Shown one piece after another: positions 40,624 through 49,351 of a stretch of DNA of 64,000 nucleotides (within the stretch, counting starts at the first letter, position 1; every line of letters begins with the position of its first letter). Source of the stretch: Amycolatopsis lexingtonensis (lineage in GTDB: Bacteria > Actinomycetota > Actinomycetes > Mycobacteriales > Pseudonocardiaceae); contig NZ_JADBEG010000001.1 of the NCBI RefSeq assembly GCF_014873755.1, forward strand, positions 5,749,501-5,813,500. Reading direction: 5' to 3'. The notes beneath the pieces are model-generated. The model had not been told where the DNA came from, did no database searches, and saw only the letters and a list, made by a program, of their open reading frames with translations. The translations under genes were made by a program, and so were the position numbers.

Positions 40624-41829
40624 CTAGGCAGCCACGTAATTGCCGCTCAGGATGAGCAGGACCTGGATCGTGATGCCCGTGCCGTAGTAGTCCGTCGAGT
40701 CCGGGGACCACGACGACACCGCCGTCCACAGCTTGTCCAGCCAGGCCTGGCTACCCGGGTCCGCCATCGCCGCCACCGCGAACGGGGCCGTGAAGCACGG
40801 GTGCTGACCACTCTCGGTCTTCGAGCCCGACAGCGAGTAGCCGCTCTGGATCTTCGCCGGGTCGCCGCCTGTGGTGGACTTGATCCACGTCGTCATCTTG
40901 CGGACCTGCGCGGCCGCCGCGCTGTTCGGGGCCGTGATCGCGTCCACGCCGAGGCGCCACGGGTCGCGGCAGGCGTTCCAGCTGTACTTGCCGTCGTACG
41001 GACCTTCCAGGAAGTCCGCCGGAGCCGGCTTCGGGGTCGTGTTCGTGCTGACCACGAAGTCCGGCAGCAGGCCGGTGTTCGGCGCGTACTGCGACTGCAG
41101 CTGGCTCACCGCCGTCTCGGAGCGGGTCCGGACCGAGTCCCAGAAGCTGTCGCCGGTCGCCTTCGCGAAGGCGCGCAGGTGCCCCGGCATCCAGTCCGAC
41201 GAGCGCGAGCTGTTCTTGTACTCCGCGTCGTTGCCCCAGTCGCCGAGCAAGGTGAACTTCGTGGTGCCGTTGACCTCGCTCTTCTTGATCGCGTTGATGA
41301 TCCGGACGGCCTCGGCCTTGTAGTTCACCGAGCCGGCGCTGCCCCACTTCTGGTCCGCGATCAGCAGGCCGTAGGCGATTTCGAGGTCGCCGTCAGTCGC
41401 GGAGTCGCTGCCGTTGACGCTCCGGCAGTTCGAGTCCTGCTCGGCCGCGTGCAGGTCCTTGTTGTTGACCGACGGGTGCGCCTTCACGAACTTCAGGATC
41501 CCGTCGACGATCGAGCGCGCCTGCGAGTCCTTGTCCGCCATCATCGCCGAGATCGTCAGGCCGTAGCCCTCGCCCTCGGCGACGAACGAGTGGTCGGCGT
41601 CCTTCGACAGCACGGCGTAGGTGCCGCTGCCGCACTTGGTCGTCAGGAAGTTCTGCTTCCAGAAGGCGTAGTACTTCTGCAGCGCGGCATCCTGCGTGGC
41701 CTGCGAGACGGACGGCCGCAGCGTGCCCGGCACGTACGGGGTGCCCGCCGCGGCCGCGGTCGTCGGCACGCTCAGCAGCCCGGCGGCCAGCGCGGCCGAA
41801 GCCACCACCGCCCGGACGATCTTCTTCAT
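40624..41829 (-). CDS. Secreted GH8 glycosidase (endoglucanase or chitosanase)
   Basis: 401 aa from the ATG at 41829 (ribosome-binding site GGAGG). Signal peptide KKIVRAVVASAALAAGLLSV, cleavage after AAA. GH8 catalytic landmarks are intact: VAEGEGYGLTISAMMADKDS with the proton-donor Glu, SATDGDLEIAYGLLIADQKW with Asp, and YSWNACRDPWRLGVDA with the base region. Substrates in GH8 are beta-1,4-glucan, lichenan, chitosan or xylan. The AGGAAACTTTCCT palindrome upstream resembles chitosanase operators and tips the guess towards chitosan. Confidence 0.9.
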   Translation of the reverse strand: MKKIVRAVVASAALAAGLLSVPTTAAAAGTPYVPGTLRPSVSQATQDAALQKYYAFWKQNFLTTKCGSGTYAVLSKDADHSFVAEGEGYGLTISAMMADKDSQARSIVDGILKFVKAHPSVNNKDLHAAEQDSNCRSVNGSDSATDGDLEIAYGLLIADQKWGSAGSVNYKAEAVRIINAIKKSEVNGTTKFTLLGDWGNDAEYKNSSRSSDWMPGHLRAFAKATGDSFWDSVRTRSETAVSQLQSQYAPNTGLLPDFVVSTNTTPKPAPADFLEGPYDGKYSWNACRDPWRLGVDAITAPNSAAAAQVRKMTTWIKSTTGGDPAKIQSGYSLSGSKTESGQHPCFTAPFAVAAMADPGSQAWLDKLWTAVSSWSPDSTDYYGTGITIQVLLILSGNYVAA

Positions 41830-41908
41830 CGGTCCTCCGTAAAGACATCGTTGGCTGCGGCGACGGCGATGTGAGCGTGACAGAAGGTTCAAGACCGGGT
41901 CAAGACTG

Positions 41909-41925
41909 TTAGGAAACTTTCCTTA
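41909..41925 (-). promoter_or_regulatory. CsnR/ROK-like palindrome upstream of GH8
   Basis: TTAGGAAACTTTCCTTA contains the perfect palindrome AGGAAA-C-TTTCCT. It resembles the operator I recall for CsnR, the ROK-family repressor of Streptomyces chitosanase genes. A TTGACC -35 follows on the minus strand (41903-41898) but its -10 is weak. Confidence 0.5.
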
Positions 41926-41985
41926 CTATGACCGTGAGTGGTCTCACCAGGACCCGGGCCACCCGGACGGACTAGCGTGGACCCC

Positions 41986-42381
41986 ATGAAGATCGACGAC
42001 CGCGGCCCCGACTTCCGGACGTTCTGGACCGAGCGCCGGCTGGCCACCCTCACCACGGTCCGGCCCGACGGCACCCCGCACGTCGTCGCGGTCGGCGTCA
42101 CGGTGGACTTCGACGCCGGTGTCGCCCGCGTGATCACGTTCGCGACCTCGGTCAAGGCGCGGCTGATCCGGGCCGCGGGCGAGGCAGGCGTCCCCGTCGC
42201 CGTCTGCCAGCTCGAAGGACCGAAGTGGTCCACTTTGGAGGGACGCGCGGTGCTGCGCGACGACCCGGAGTCGGTGCGGGACGCCGAAAACCGCTACGCC
42301 GCCCGGTACCGCCAGCCCAAGCCGAACCCGCAGCGAGTCGTCCTCGAGATCGCGGTGACCCGGGTGCTCGGCAACGCCTAG
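41986..42381 (+). CDS. PPOX-class F420-dependent flavin-type reductase
   Basis: 131 aa from the ATG at 41986. A split-barrel FMN/F420-binding protein: FRTFWTERRLATLTTVRPDG, TPHVVAVGVTVDFDAGVARV, VKARLIRAAGEAGVPVAVCQ, KWSTLEGRAVLRDDPESVRD. Such small actinobacterial proteins bind F420 or heme-pathway cofactors and reduce quinone-like compounds. The stop shares CTAG with the converging hydrolase gene. Confidence 0.85.
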   Translation: MKIDDRGPDFRTFWTERRLATLTTVRPDGTPHVVAVGVTVDFDAGVARVITFATSVKARLIRAAGEAGVPVAVCQLEGPKWSTLEGRAVLRDDPESVRDAENRYAARYRQPKPNPQRVVLEIAVTRVLGNA

Positions 42382-43346
42382 GCGCCGACCCCGGGCACGC
42401 TTCCGACGGCAGCTCGCCGCTCCAGCCAGTCCAGGATCGCCTGGTTCGTTTCGTCCGGCAGTTCCTGCTGGATCCAGTGACCGCAGTCCAGGCCGGTCAC
42501 TTCCACGCCGGGCACGAACTCCGTCAGTCGTTCGGACCTCGGGATCGGGTCACGGTCGCCGTAGATCATGAGTGCGGGCTGCCGGATGACCGGGTCCGCG
42601 TCGGCCAGCAGACGCCAGTTGAGGTCGAGGTTCCGGTACCAGTTGATACTGCTCGTGAAGCCGGTCGACTCGAAGGCGGAGACGAAGACGGCCAGTTCGC
42701 GGTCGCTCATGACGGGCTCGCCGAGGGGTGTCGCCGCCCGGGCGAGCTCGATCATCGCCATCCCCGGCCGAGGCGGTTCCGGGGGCTGGTTCTTCCGGAA
42801 CACGTTGCGCAGGAACCGGGCCGTGTGCTCGTCGAGCACGGCGTCCGCGACGCCCGGCTGCCGGTTGAAGTGGACGAAGTAGAAGTCGGCGCCGAACACG
42901 GCCTCCATGAACTCGATCCAGGGCAGCTCTCCGCGCTCTTGGTAGGGCAGGCTCAGCGCCGCCACGCCGTTCACCCGGTCCGGGTGCAGCAAGGTCAGGC
43001 CCCAGACGACGAACGCGCCCCAGTCATGGCCGACGAAGGTGGCGTCTTCGTAGCCGTAATGATCGAGGAGTGCGACGAGGTCACCCGACAGGTGCTCGAT
43101 GTCGTAGTCCGTCACTTCGGCGGGACGGGACGAATTGCCGTAGCCGCGCTGGTTCGGGACGATGACGTGATAGCCCGCCGCGGCCAGGGCCGGCACCTGG
43201 TGGCGCCAGGAAAAGGCGTGCTCCGGCCAGCCGTGGCAGAGCACGATGGGCTTTCCCGCGTTCTCCCGGCCCGCTTCGAAGACCTCGAGTTCCACACCGT
43301 TGACGGAGACGAGCGTGGGTTCGGGAAAGTCGGTCGGATCGAACAT
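42378..43346 (-). CDS. Epoxide-hydrolase-like alpha/beta hydrolase
   Basis: 322 aa. Oxyanion motif CHGWPEHAFSWRHQVPALAA (HGxP), nucleophile Asp in FVGHDWGAFVVWGL, cap domain, acid Asp in LMIYGDRDPIPRSE and His in GLDCGHWIQQELPDET. An Asp nucleophile with HGWPE is the epoxide hydrolase/haloalkane dehalogenase signature. Divergent from the WYL regulator at 43430, with a perfect inverted repeat between them, so it is probably that regulator's target. Confidence 0.9.
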   Translation of the reverse strand: MFDPTDFPEPTLVSVNGVELEVFEAGRENAGKPIVLCHGWPEHAFSWRHQVPALAAAGYHVIVPNQRGYGNSSRPAEVTDYDIEHLSGDLVALLDHYGYEDATFVGHDWGAFVVWGLTLLHPDRVNGVAALSLPYQERGELPWIEFMEAVFGADFYFVHFNRQPGVADAVLDEHTARFLRNVFRKNQPPEPPRPGMAMIELARAATPLGEPVMSDRELAVFVSAFESTGFTSSINWYRNLDLNWRLLADADPVIRQPALMIYGDRDPIPRSERLTEFVPGVEVTGLDCGHWIQQELPDETNQAILDWLERRAAVGSVPGVGA

Positions 43347-43384
43347 CTGGTTCCTCTCGGTCGGTTGGCGCCATCGTGCCGACC

Positions 43385-43411
43385 GAAACCGGTCATCCCG
43401 TGACCGGTTTC
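43385..43411. promoter_or_regulatory. Perfect inverted repeat between hydrolase and WYL regulator
   Basis: GAAACCGGTCA-TCCCG-TGACCGGTTTC: 11-base arms, 5-base spacer. It lies 19 bases before the regulator's GTG and 39 bases before the hydrolase ATG. Likely operator of the 43430 protein. Confidence 0.65.
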
Positions 43412-43429
43412 CTGTGGGAGTGTTGGCGG

Positions 43430-44380
43430 GTGCGAGCCGACCGGCTGATGGCCATCCTCCTGCTGCTGCAACAGCGCGAGCAGCTGACAGCGGCGGACGC
43501 CGCCCGGGAGCTGGAGGTGTCCGAGCGCACCGCCCGCCGTGACTTCGACGCCCTGGCCATGGCCGGCGTGCCCGTCTACTCCATCCAGGGCCGGGGCGGC
43601 GGCTGGCGCCTCGTGGGCGGCGCCCGCACCGACTTGTCCGGGCTGACCGCGGGTGAGGCACGCGCCCTGTTCCTGGTCGCCGGCCCGGCCTCGGCCGCGA
43701 CGCCGGCTGTGAAAGCGGCGCTGCGCAAGCTTGTCCGTGCCCTGCCGGAGCCGTTCCGGGTGCAGGCCGAGGCGGCGGCGTCGGCGTTGGTCGTGGACCC
43801 GCAACGGTGGGGAGTGAGCCGGGTCGAGCACCGGCCGCCGCCTCGCTTCCTCGACGAGCTCCAGGACGCGGTGATCCGCGGCGTCCAGGTGCGGCTCGGC
43901 TACGTCGACAGCGACGGCGCCGAAACCGAGAGAACCATCCACCCGCTGGGCATCGTCGCCAAGGGCCCGTCGTGGTACCTCGTCTGCACCACCGACGCGG
44001 GCCGGCGGACCTTCCGGGTCGACCGCGTGTCCTCCGCCCTCCCGACCGGCGATCCCGTGCGGCGGCCCGGCGGATTCGACCTCGCCGAGAGCTGGCGCGA
44101 GATCGCCGACGAGGTCGACCGCAGGCGGACTCCCCTCGAGATCCAGGCGGCCTGCACACCCGACGGGCTGGCCCGGCTCCGGATGGTGCTCGGCGACCGG
44201 CTCGAGGTCGGCGGTGCCATGACCGACGGCCGCATCGAGGTCGTGATCCGGGGGTACAACGAGTACGCGCTCGCCGGCGAGCTCGCCGGGCTGGTCGAAT
44301 GGCTCGAGGTGACCGGCCCGGCGGGGGTGCGAGACCACCTGGCCTCGATCGGCACCGCACTCGTCGACCGGTACGGCTGA
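43430..44380 (+). CDS. YafY-type HTH/WYL transcriptional regulator
   Basis: 316 aa from GTG (VRADRLMAILLLLQQREQLT). N-terminal DeoR-like HTH (AADAARELEVSERTARRDFD), then the WYL domain at about 140-220 (VQVRLGYVDSDGAETERTIH, KGPSWYLVCTTDAGRRTFRV) and a WCX C-terminal part. WYL proteins sense small ligands or nucleic acids; here an enzyme substrate is likely, given the adjacent divergent hydrolase. Its relative at 47072 has the same layout. Confidence 0.9.
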   Translation: MRADRLMAILLLLQQREQLTAADAARELEVSERTARRDFDALAMAGVPVYSIQGRGGGWRLVGGARTDLSGLTAGEARALFLVAGPASAATPAVKAALRKLVRALPEPFRVQAEAAASALVVDPQRWGVSRVEHRPPPRFLDELQDAVIRGVQVRLGYVDSDGAETERTIHPLGIVAKGPSWYLVCTTDAGRRTFRVDRVSSALPTGDPVRRPGGFDLAESWREIADEVDRRRTPLEIQAACTPDGLARLRMVLGDRLEVGGAMTDGRIEVVIRGYNEYALAGELAGLVEWLEVTGPAGVRDHLASIGTALVDRYG

Positions 44381-44398
44381 GACGATCTCATGGTGCCT

Positions 44399-44955
44399 TC
44401 AGAGCGCTGTACGCCGACCCGCGCGCGAGTGCACCAGCCGGGTGTACTCCGCCAGCAGGGTGGCCAGCTCGCTGTGCTCCCCCGCCGAGGCCAGCTGCTG
44501 GTGGCCCACCAGCATCGCCATGCCGAGCGAGGTCAGCGTCCGCGCGAGGTCGCCGTCGCCGACGATGCCCTTGACCGCCTTGCCGACCGTCCGCACCCGC
44601 GCGGAGTCGACGCGCTTCTGCGCCGCCCGCACGGTTTCGTCGTTCGCCGCCCACGCCCGGATGGCCGCCTCGGCCTCGTGCGGCAGCCCGAGCGTCAGGT
44701 CCATCAGCGCGGCGAAGTCCGCCGCCGGGCCGCCGCGGCCGAAGTTCCGTTCGCGCAGGATGCGCACCTGCCGGTGTTCCCAGTGCTCCAGGAGCTGCTC
44801 GACGAACCCCGGCCAGCCGCCGAAGTGGTGGTAGAACGACCCGCTCGTGACACCGAGGCCGCGGCACAGCCGGCCGACGTTCAGCTCGGTGAACCCGTGT
44901 TCCGCCAGCACGTCCAGCGCGGCCGCGAAGTACGCGTCCCGCGTCACCGAGGGCA

Positions 44956-44956
<1 letters not shown>
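44399..44956 (-). CDS. TetR-family regulator, probable repressor of the acyl-CoA ligase gene
   Basis: 185 aa. HTH at about 6-55: RDAYFAAALDVLAEHGFTEL, RLCRGLGVTSGSFYHHFGGW. The start overlaps the ligase stop by one base (TGATG), so the two are one operon with the regulator last. A 20-base perfect palindrome upstream of the ligase (46527-46546) is its likely site, giving autoregulation. Confidence 0.88.
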
Positions 44957-46500
<1,544 letters not shown>

Positions 46501-46526
46501 GGCGGATTCCCTCCGGCCGGCGCTGG

Positions 46527-46546
46527 ACCATAGACCGGTCTATGGT
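46527..46546 (-). promoter_or_regulatory. 20-base perfect palindrome upstream of the ligase
   Basis: ACCATAGACCGGTCTATGGT, 26 bases before the ligase ATG. The core TAGACCGGTCTA resembles TetR-family operators that control acyl-CoA genes. Probable binding site of the 44399 regulator. Confidence 0.7.
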
Positions 46547-46581
46547 GCGCCGCGGCCGTCCGCCCGTCAATACCGGGCTTT

Positions 46582-46983
46582 TCAGGCGACAGCAGTACCT
46601 TCCAGCTCGACCAGCAGCGTGGGAATCGCCAACCGCGTGACGCCGAGCATCGTCGTGGCCGGTGCGGCCCCGGCCGCGCCCAGCCGTCCCGCCAGTACGC
46701 CGTAGTGCCGGAAGAGCAGGTCGACGTCGGTGGTGTAGACGGTCAGCCGGACGAGGTCGGCCAGCGACATCCCGGCCGCGCCGAGGACGGCCTCCAGGTT
46801 GTCGAGGCTCATCGCCAGCTGCGCCGCCAGGTCGCCGGTGTGCTGCGGCTCGCCGTCGGCGCTCATCGCGGTCTGCCCCGCGCAGTACAGGGTCCGGGTC
46901 GGCTCGGAGACGACTTCCCCCTGGTGGTACCCCAGTTCGACCGACCAGTTCCACGGGTTGACCGCGGTTCGCCGCACAGCCAC
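46582..46983 (-). CDS. RidA-family enamine/imine deaminase
   Basis: 133 aa from the GTG at 46983 (GGAG site 6 bases upstream; a second GTG lies at 46977). RidA fold with LYCAGQTAMSADGEPQHTGD, LAAQLAMSLDNLEAVLGAAG, MSLADLVRLTVYTTDVDLLF and TMLGVTRLAIPTLLVELEGT. RidA proteins hydrolyse reactive enamines. The C-terminal Arg-containing motif VTRLAxPxxLVE(L/I)E is typical. Divergent from the WYL regulator at 47072. Confidence 0.88.
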   Translation of the reverse strand: MAVRRTAVNPWNWSVELGYHQGEVVSEPTRTLYCAGQTAMSADGEPQHTGDLAAQLAMSLDNLEAVLGAAGMSLADLVRLTVYTTDVDLLFRHYGVLAGRLGAAGAAPATTMLGVTRLAIPTLLVELEGTAVA

Positions 46984-47031
46984 TTCAGCTCCATCCGTTT
47001 GATCGACAGTGCGGAGAGCCTCGCAACGAAT

Positions 47032-47050
47032 CACGACACCTTCTGTCGTG
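47032..47050. promoter_or_regulatory. Inverted repeat between RidA and WYL regulator genes
   Basis: CACGACA-CCTTC-TGTCGTG: perfect 7-base arms with a 5-base spacer, 21 bases before the regulator's GTG. Same spacing and position as the site of the first WYL regulator (43385-43411), with different arms. Confidence 0.6.
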
Positions 47051-47071
47051 TTTTCGGCTACGGTTTTCCCC

Positions 47072-48037
47072 GTGCGCGCCGACCGGCTGGTCTCGCTGGT
47101 GCTGCTGCTGCGCCGGCGCGGCCGGTTGTCCGCGGCCACCCTCGCGCGCGAGCTGGAGGTGTCGACCCGCACGGTGCTGCGCGACATCGAGGCGCTGTCC
47201 GCGGCGGGCGTCCCGGTCTACGCCGAACGCGGCCGCCACGGCGGGTTCGAGCTGCTGCCCGGGTTCCACACGGAGCTCACCGGCCTGAACCACGACGAGG
47301 CCCTCGCCCTGCTGATCGCCGGCTCCCGCCCCGGCGCGCAGGCGTTCGGCCTCGGTTCGGCACTCGCCTCGGCGATGCTCAAGGTGCTCGACGCGCTGCC
47401 CGAGAGCCAACGCGAGGCCGCGGCGGGCGTGGCCGGACGGCTGCTCGTCGACCCGGAGACCGACCTCCTCGCCCGCCGGGTGCCCGCCGACGAGGTCCCC
47501 GGCGAGATCGCGGCCGAGGTCCGCCGCGCGGTGCTGGCCGGGCACCGGCTGCGCCTCCACTACGCGGCCGCGGAGCGTTCCCCGGAGTGGCGCACGGTGG
47601 ACCCGATCGGCCTGGTCACCGTCCGCGGCCAGGGTTACCTGCTGGCCACGAGGTCGGGCGCCGACCGCACGTACCGGCTGTCCCGGGTGCTGGCCGCCGA
47701 GGCCCTCGACGAGCCCGCGCGGCGAGCGGACCACGTCGACCTGGAACGTGCTTGGCGGGAGCGCAGCACGCGTTTCCGCACCGGCGGCGACCAGGTGACG
47801 GTGCTGGCCCGGGTCTCCCCTGCTCGACGGGATGAGCTTGCGGGGACCGCACTGGCCGCCGTCGAGTCGACCGACGCCGACGGGTGGCTGCGGCTGTCGA
47901 CGACGTTCCAGGACGCCCGGCACGCCGAGTGGGCCCTGTGGCAGCTCGGCGCGGACGCGGAAGTCCTTGCGCCGCAATGGCTGCGCACGGCGTTGCGCGA
48001 CCGGGCCGCTGCGATCGCCGCCCGCTACGAAACCTAG
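47072..48037 (+). CDS. YafY-type HTH/WYL transcriptional regulator
   Basis: 321 aa from GTG (VRADRLVSLVLLLRRRGRLS). HTH: AATLARELEVSTRTVLRDIE; linker AGVPVYAERGRHGGFELLPG; WYL domain at about 150-225 (HRLRLHYAAAERSPEWRTVD, RGQGYLLATRSGADRTYRLS) with Trp-Tyr-Leu partly replaced (GYLLATR). C-terminal WCX region follows. Probably controls the divergent ridA-like gene and itself. Confidence 0.9.
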   Translation: MRADRLVSLVLLLRRRGRLSAATLARELEVSTRTVLRDIEALSAAGVPVYAERGRHGGFELLPGFHTELTGLNHDEALALLIAGSRPGAQAFGLGSALASAMLKVLDALPESQREAAAGVAGRLLVDPETDLLARRVPADEVPGEIAAEVRRAVLAGHRLRLHYAAAERSPEWRTVDPIGLVTVRGQGYLLATRSGADRTYRLSRVLAAEALDEPARRADHVDLERAWRERSTRFRTGGDQVTVLARVSPARRDELAGTALAAVESTDADGWLRLSTTFQDARHAEWALWQLGADAEVLAPQWLRTALRDRAAAIAARYET

Positions 48038-48044
48038 GCGCGAG

Positions 48045-48127
48045 CGCCCCAATGTGGCGTTGGTTGCGTCAGACGCACCGAACGCCACATTGGGTGCGCT
48101 GGACGCACCGAACGCCACATTGGGGCG
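48045..48127. repeat. Palindromic family repeat with 30-base tandem duplication
   Basis: One left arm CGCCCCAATGTGGCGTT (48045-48061) can pair with either of two right arms (AACGCCACATTGGG at 48081 and 48111). The unit GACGCACCGAACGCCACATT occurs at 48072 and 48102, 30 bases apart. It separates the converging WYL and iniC-like genes, where terminators are needed. Confidence 0.8.
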
Positions 48128-48148
48128 CGTCGCCGGACCGAGCGGCCG

Positions 48149-49351
48149 CTAGGCGAACAACGACAGCAGTCCCTCGGTCGACCGCACCACTACGTGCGCC
48201 GCCGTCCGCTCCGCGTGCGGCCGATCAGGTCGCTCCGCCTCATGACGCCACCGCCGCAACGCGTCCAAGCCCGCGTCGTAGATCTCGCCCGGATCCGCGT
48301 CCGGCTCCAGGCCCAGGCGGTCGGCGGGGGCCGTGCCCTGGGCACCGAGCAAGCGGACCGCCTCCTCCGCGGGATCGCCGGACAGCGCGGTGCGGCCGCC
48401 GCGGATGTCCGCGATCAGGCGCAGCTCGCGGAAGTCGTGGGCGGCCGCCGCGAAGCGCTCGACCCGGGACACCAGGCGGTCGCCGCCCGGGCGAGGCTGG
48501 GCCGCCAGCAGTGCTTCCAGGCGGATGATCGCCGTGCGGGCCTTCAGTGCCTCCGCCCGCGCGACGAAACAGCCCGCGAGGGTGTCCCGCAGTTCGCCGA
48601 GACCGCTGCGGCGCACCAACTCCGCCGAAAGCTTGATTCGGTCGTCGCAGCCGGTGCGGATCAGCGTCAGCGCCAGGCGGACGCCGAACATCCCGAAGCG
48701 CACCACCAGCGAGCGCCGCGTCTCGACCGGGATCGGGCCGGGGAACGCCGGGTCGGTGAACGAATCCACCGACAGCACGTGGCGTTCCAGCTCCTCCCGC
48801 GGCACGGCGGCGAACGCGGCCAGGAGGTCGAATTCGTCGTCGCGCAAGGACCGGCCGCCGTACGCCAGCTGGCCGGCCACCGCGATCACGCCCAGGAACC
48901 CCGTGCACAGCGGGTCTTCGCGCCAAGCCCGGCGCGCGAGCTGCTTCGCGGTCAGCAGCGCGTCGATCCGGCCCGCGCCGACCTCGTCGGCCCGCGACAG
49001 CACCAGCACCGAGTTGACCGCGCTCTGCCGCGCGAACGGCGAGCCGCCCGGCGGGTGCGCCGCCGCGAGTTCGTCCGGTTCCAGGTGGCGGACCAGCCGG
49101 ACCGTCGCGTCCGGGACGTCGTCGGCCGGGCCGGGGTCGTCGAGGAGCACGAGGTCGCGCAGCGCGCGCGTCGGCCATTCGCCGAGCGCCGCGGCGAGCG
49201 TCGACTTGCCCGACGACGGCGCGCCGGTGAACGCGACGCGCAGCGGCTGGTCCAGCCGGTTCAGGCAGTCGTGCAGCAGCGCCGAAGCCCGCGGGTCGTC
49301 CCGGTAGAGCCCGGCCGCGGCGGCCAGGAGGTCGCGGACGTCCCGGGTCAC
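48149..49351 (-). CDS. iniC: IniC-like dynamin-family GTPase
   Basis: 400 aa from GTG. Walker A is canonical: FTGAPSSGKSTLAAALGE (G43-T51). The G3-like LVLLDDPGPADD and a G4-like VLSRADEVGAG follow. The rest is long amphipathic helix (ELVRRSGLGELRDTLAGCFV, AEALKARTAIIRLEALLAAQ), as in bacterial dynamin-like proteins. Smaller partner of the 49348 protein, as IniC is of IniA in mycobacteria. The start overlaps the iniA-like stop by 4 bases. Likely a membrane-remodelling or stress-protection complex. Confidence 0.8.
   Translation of the reverse strand: MTRDVRDLLAAAAGLYRDDPRASALLHDCLNRLDQPLRVAFTGAPSSGKSTLAAALGEWPTRALRDLVLLDDPGPADDVPDATVRLVRHLEPDELAAAHPPGGSPFARQSAVNSVLVLSRADEVGAGRIDALLTAKQLARRAWREDPLCTGFLGVIAVAGQLAYGGRSLRDDEFDLLAAFAAVPREELERHVLSVDSFTDPAFPGPIPVETRRSLVVRFGMFGVRLALTLIRTGCDDRIKLSAELVRRSGLGELRDTLAGCFVARAEALKARTAIIRLEALLAAQPRPGGDRLVSRVERFAAAAHDFRELRLIADIRGGRTALSGDPAEEAVRLLGAQGTAPADRLGLEPDADPGEIYDAGLDALRRWRHEAERPDRPHAERTAAHVVVRSTEGLLSLFA

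Noticed and set aside
48072..48127. Possible CRISPR-like array
   Set aside because: Only two direct units with a 30-base period, no spacers of constant size, no cas genes; the repeat forms a hairpin with an upstream arm.
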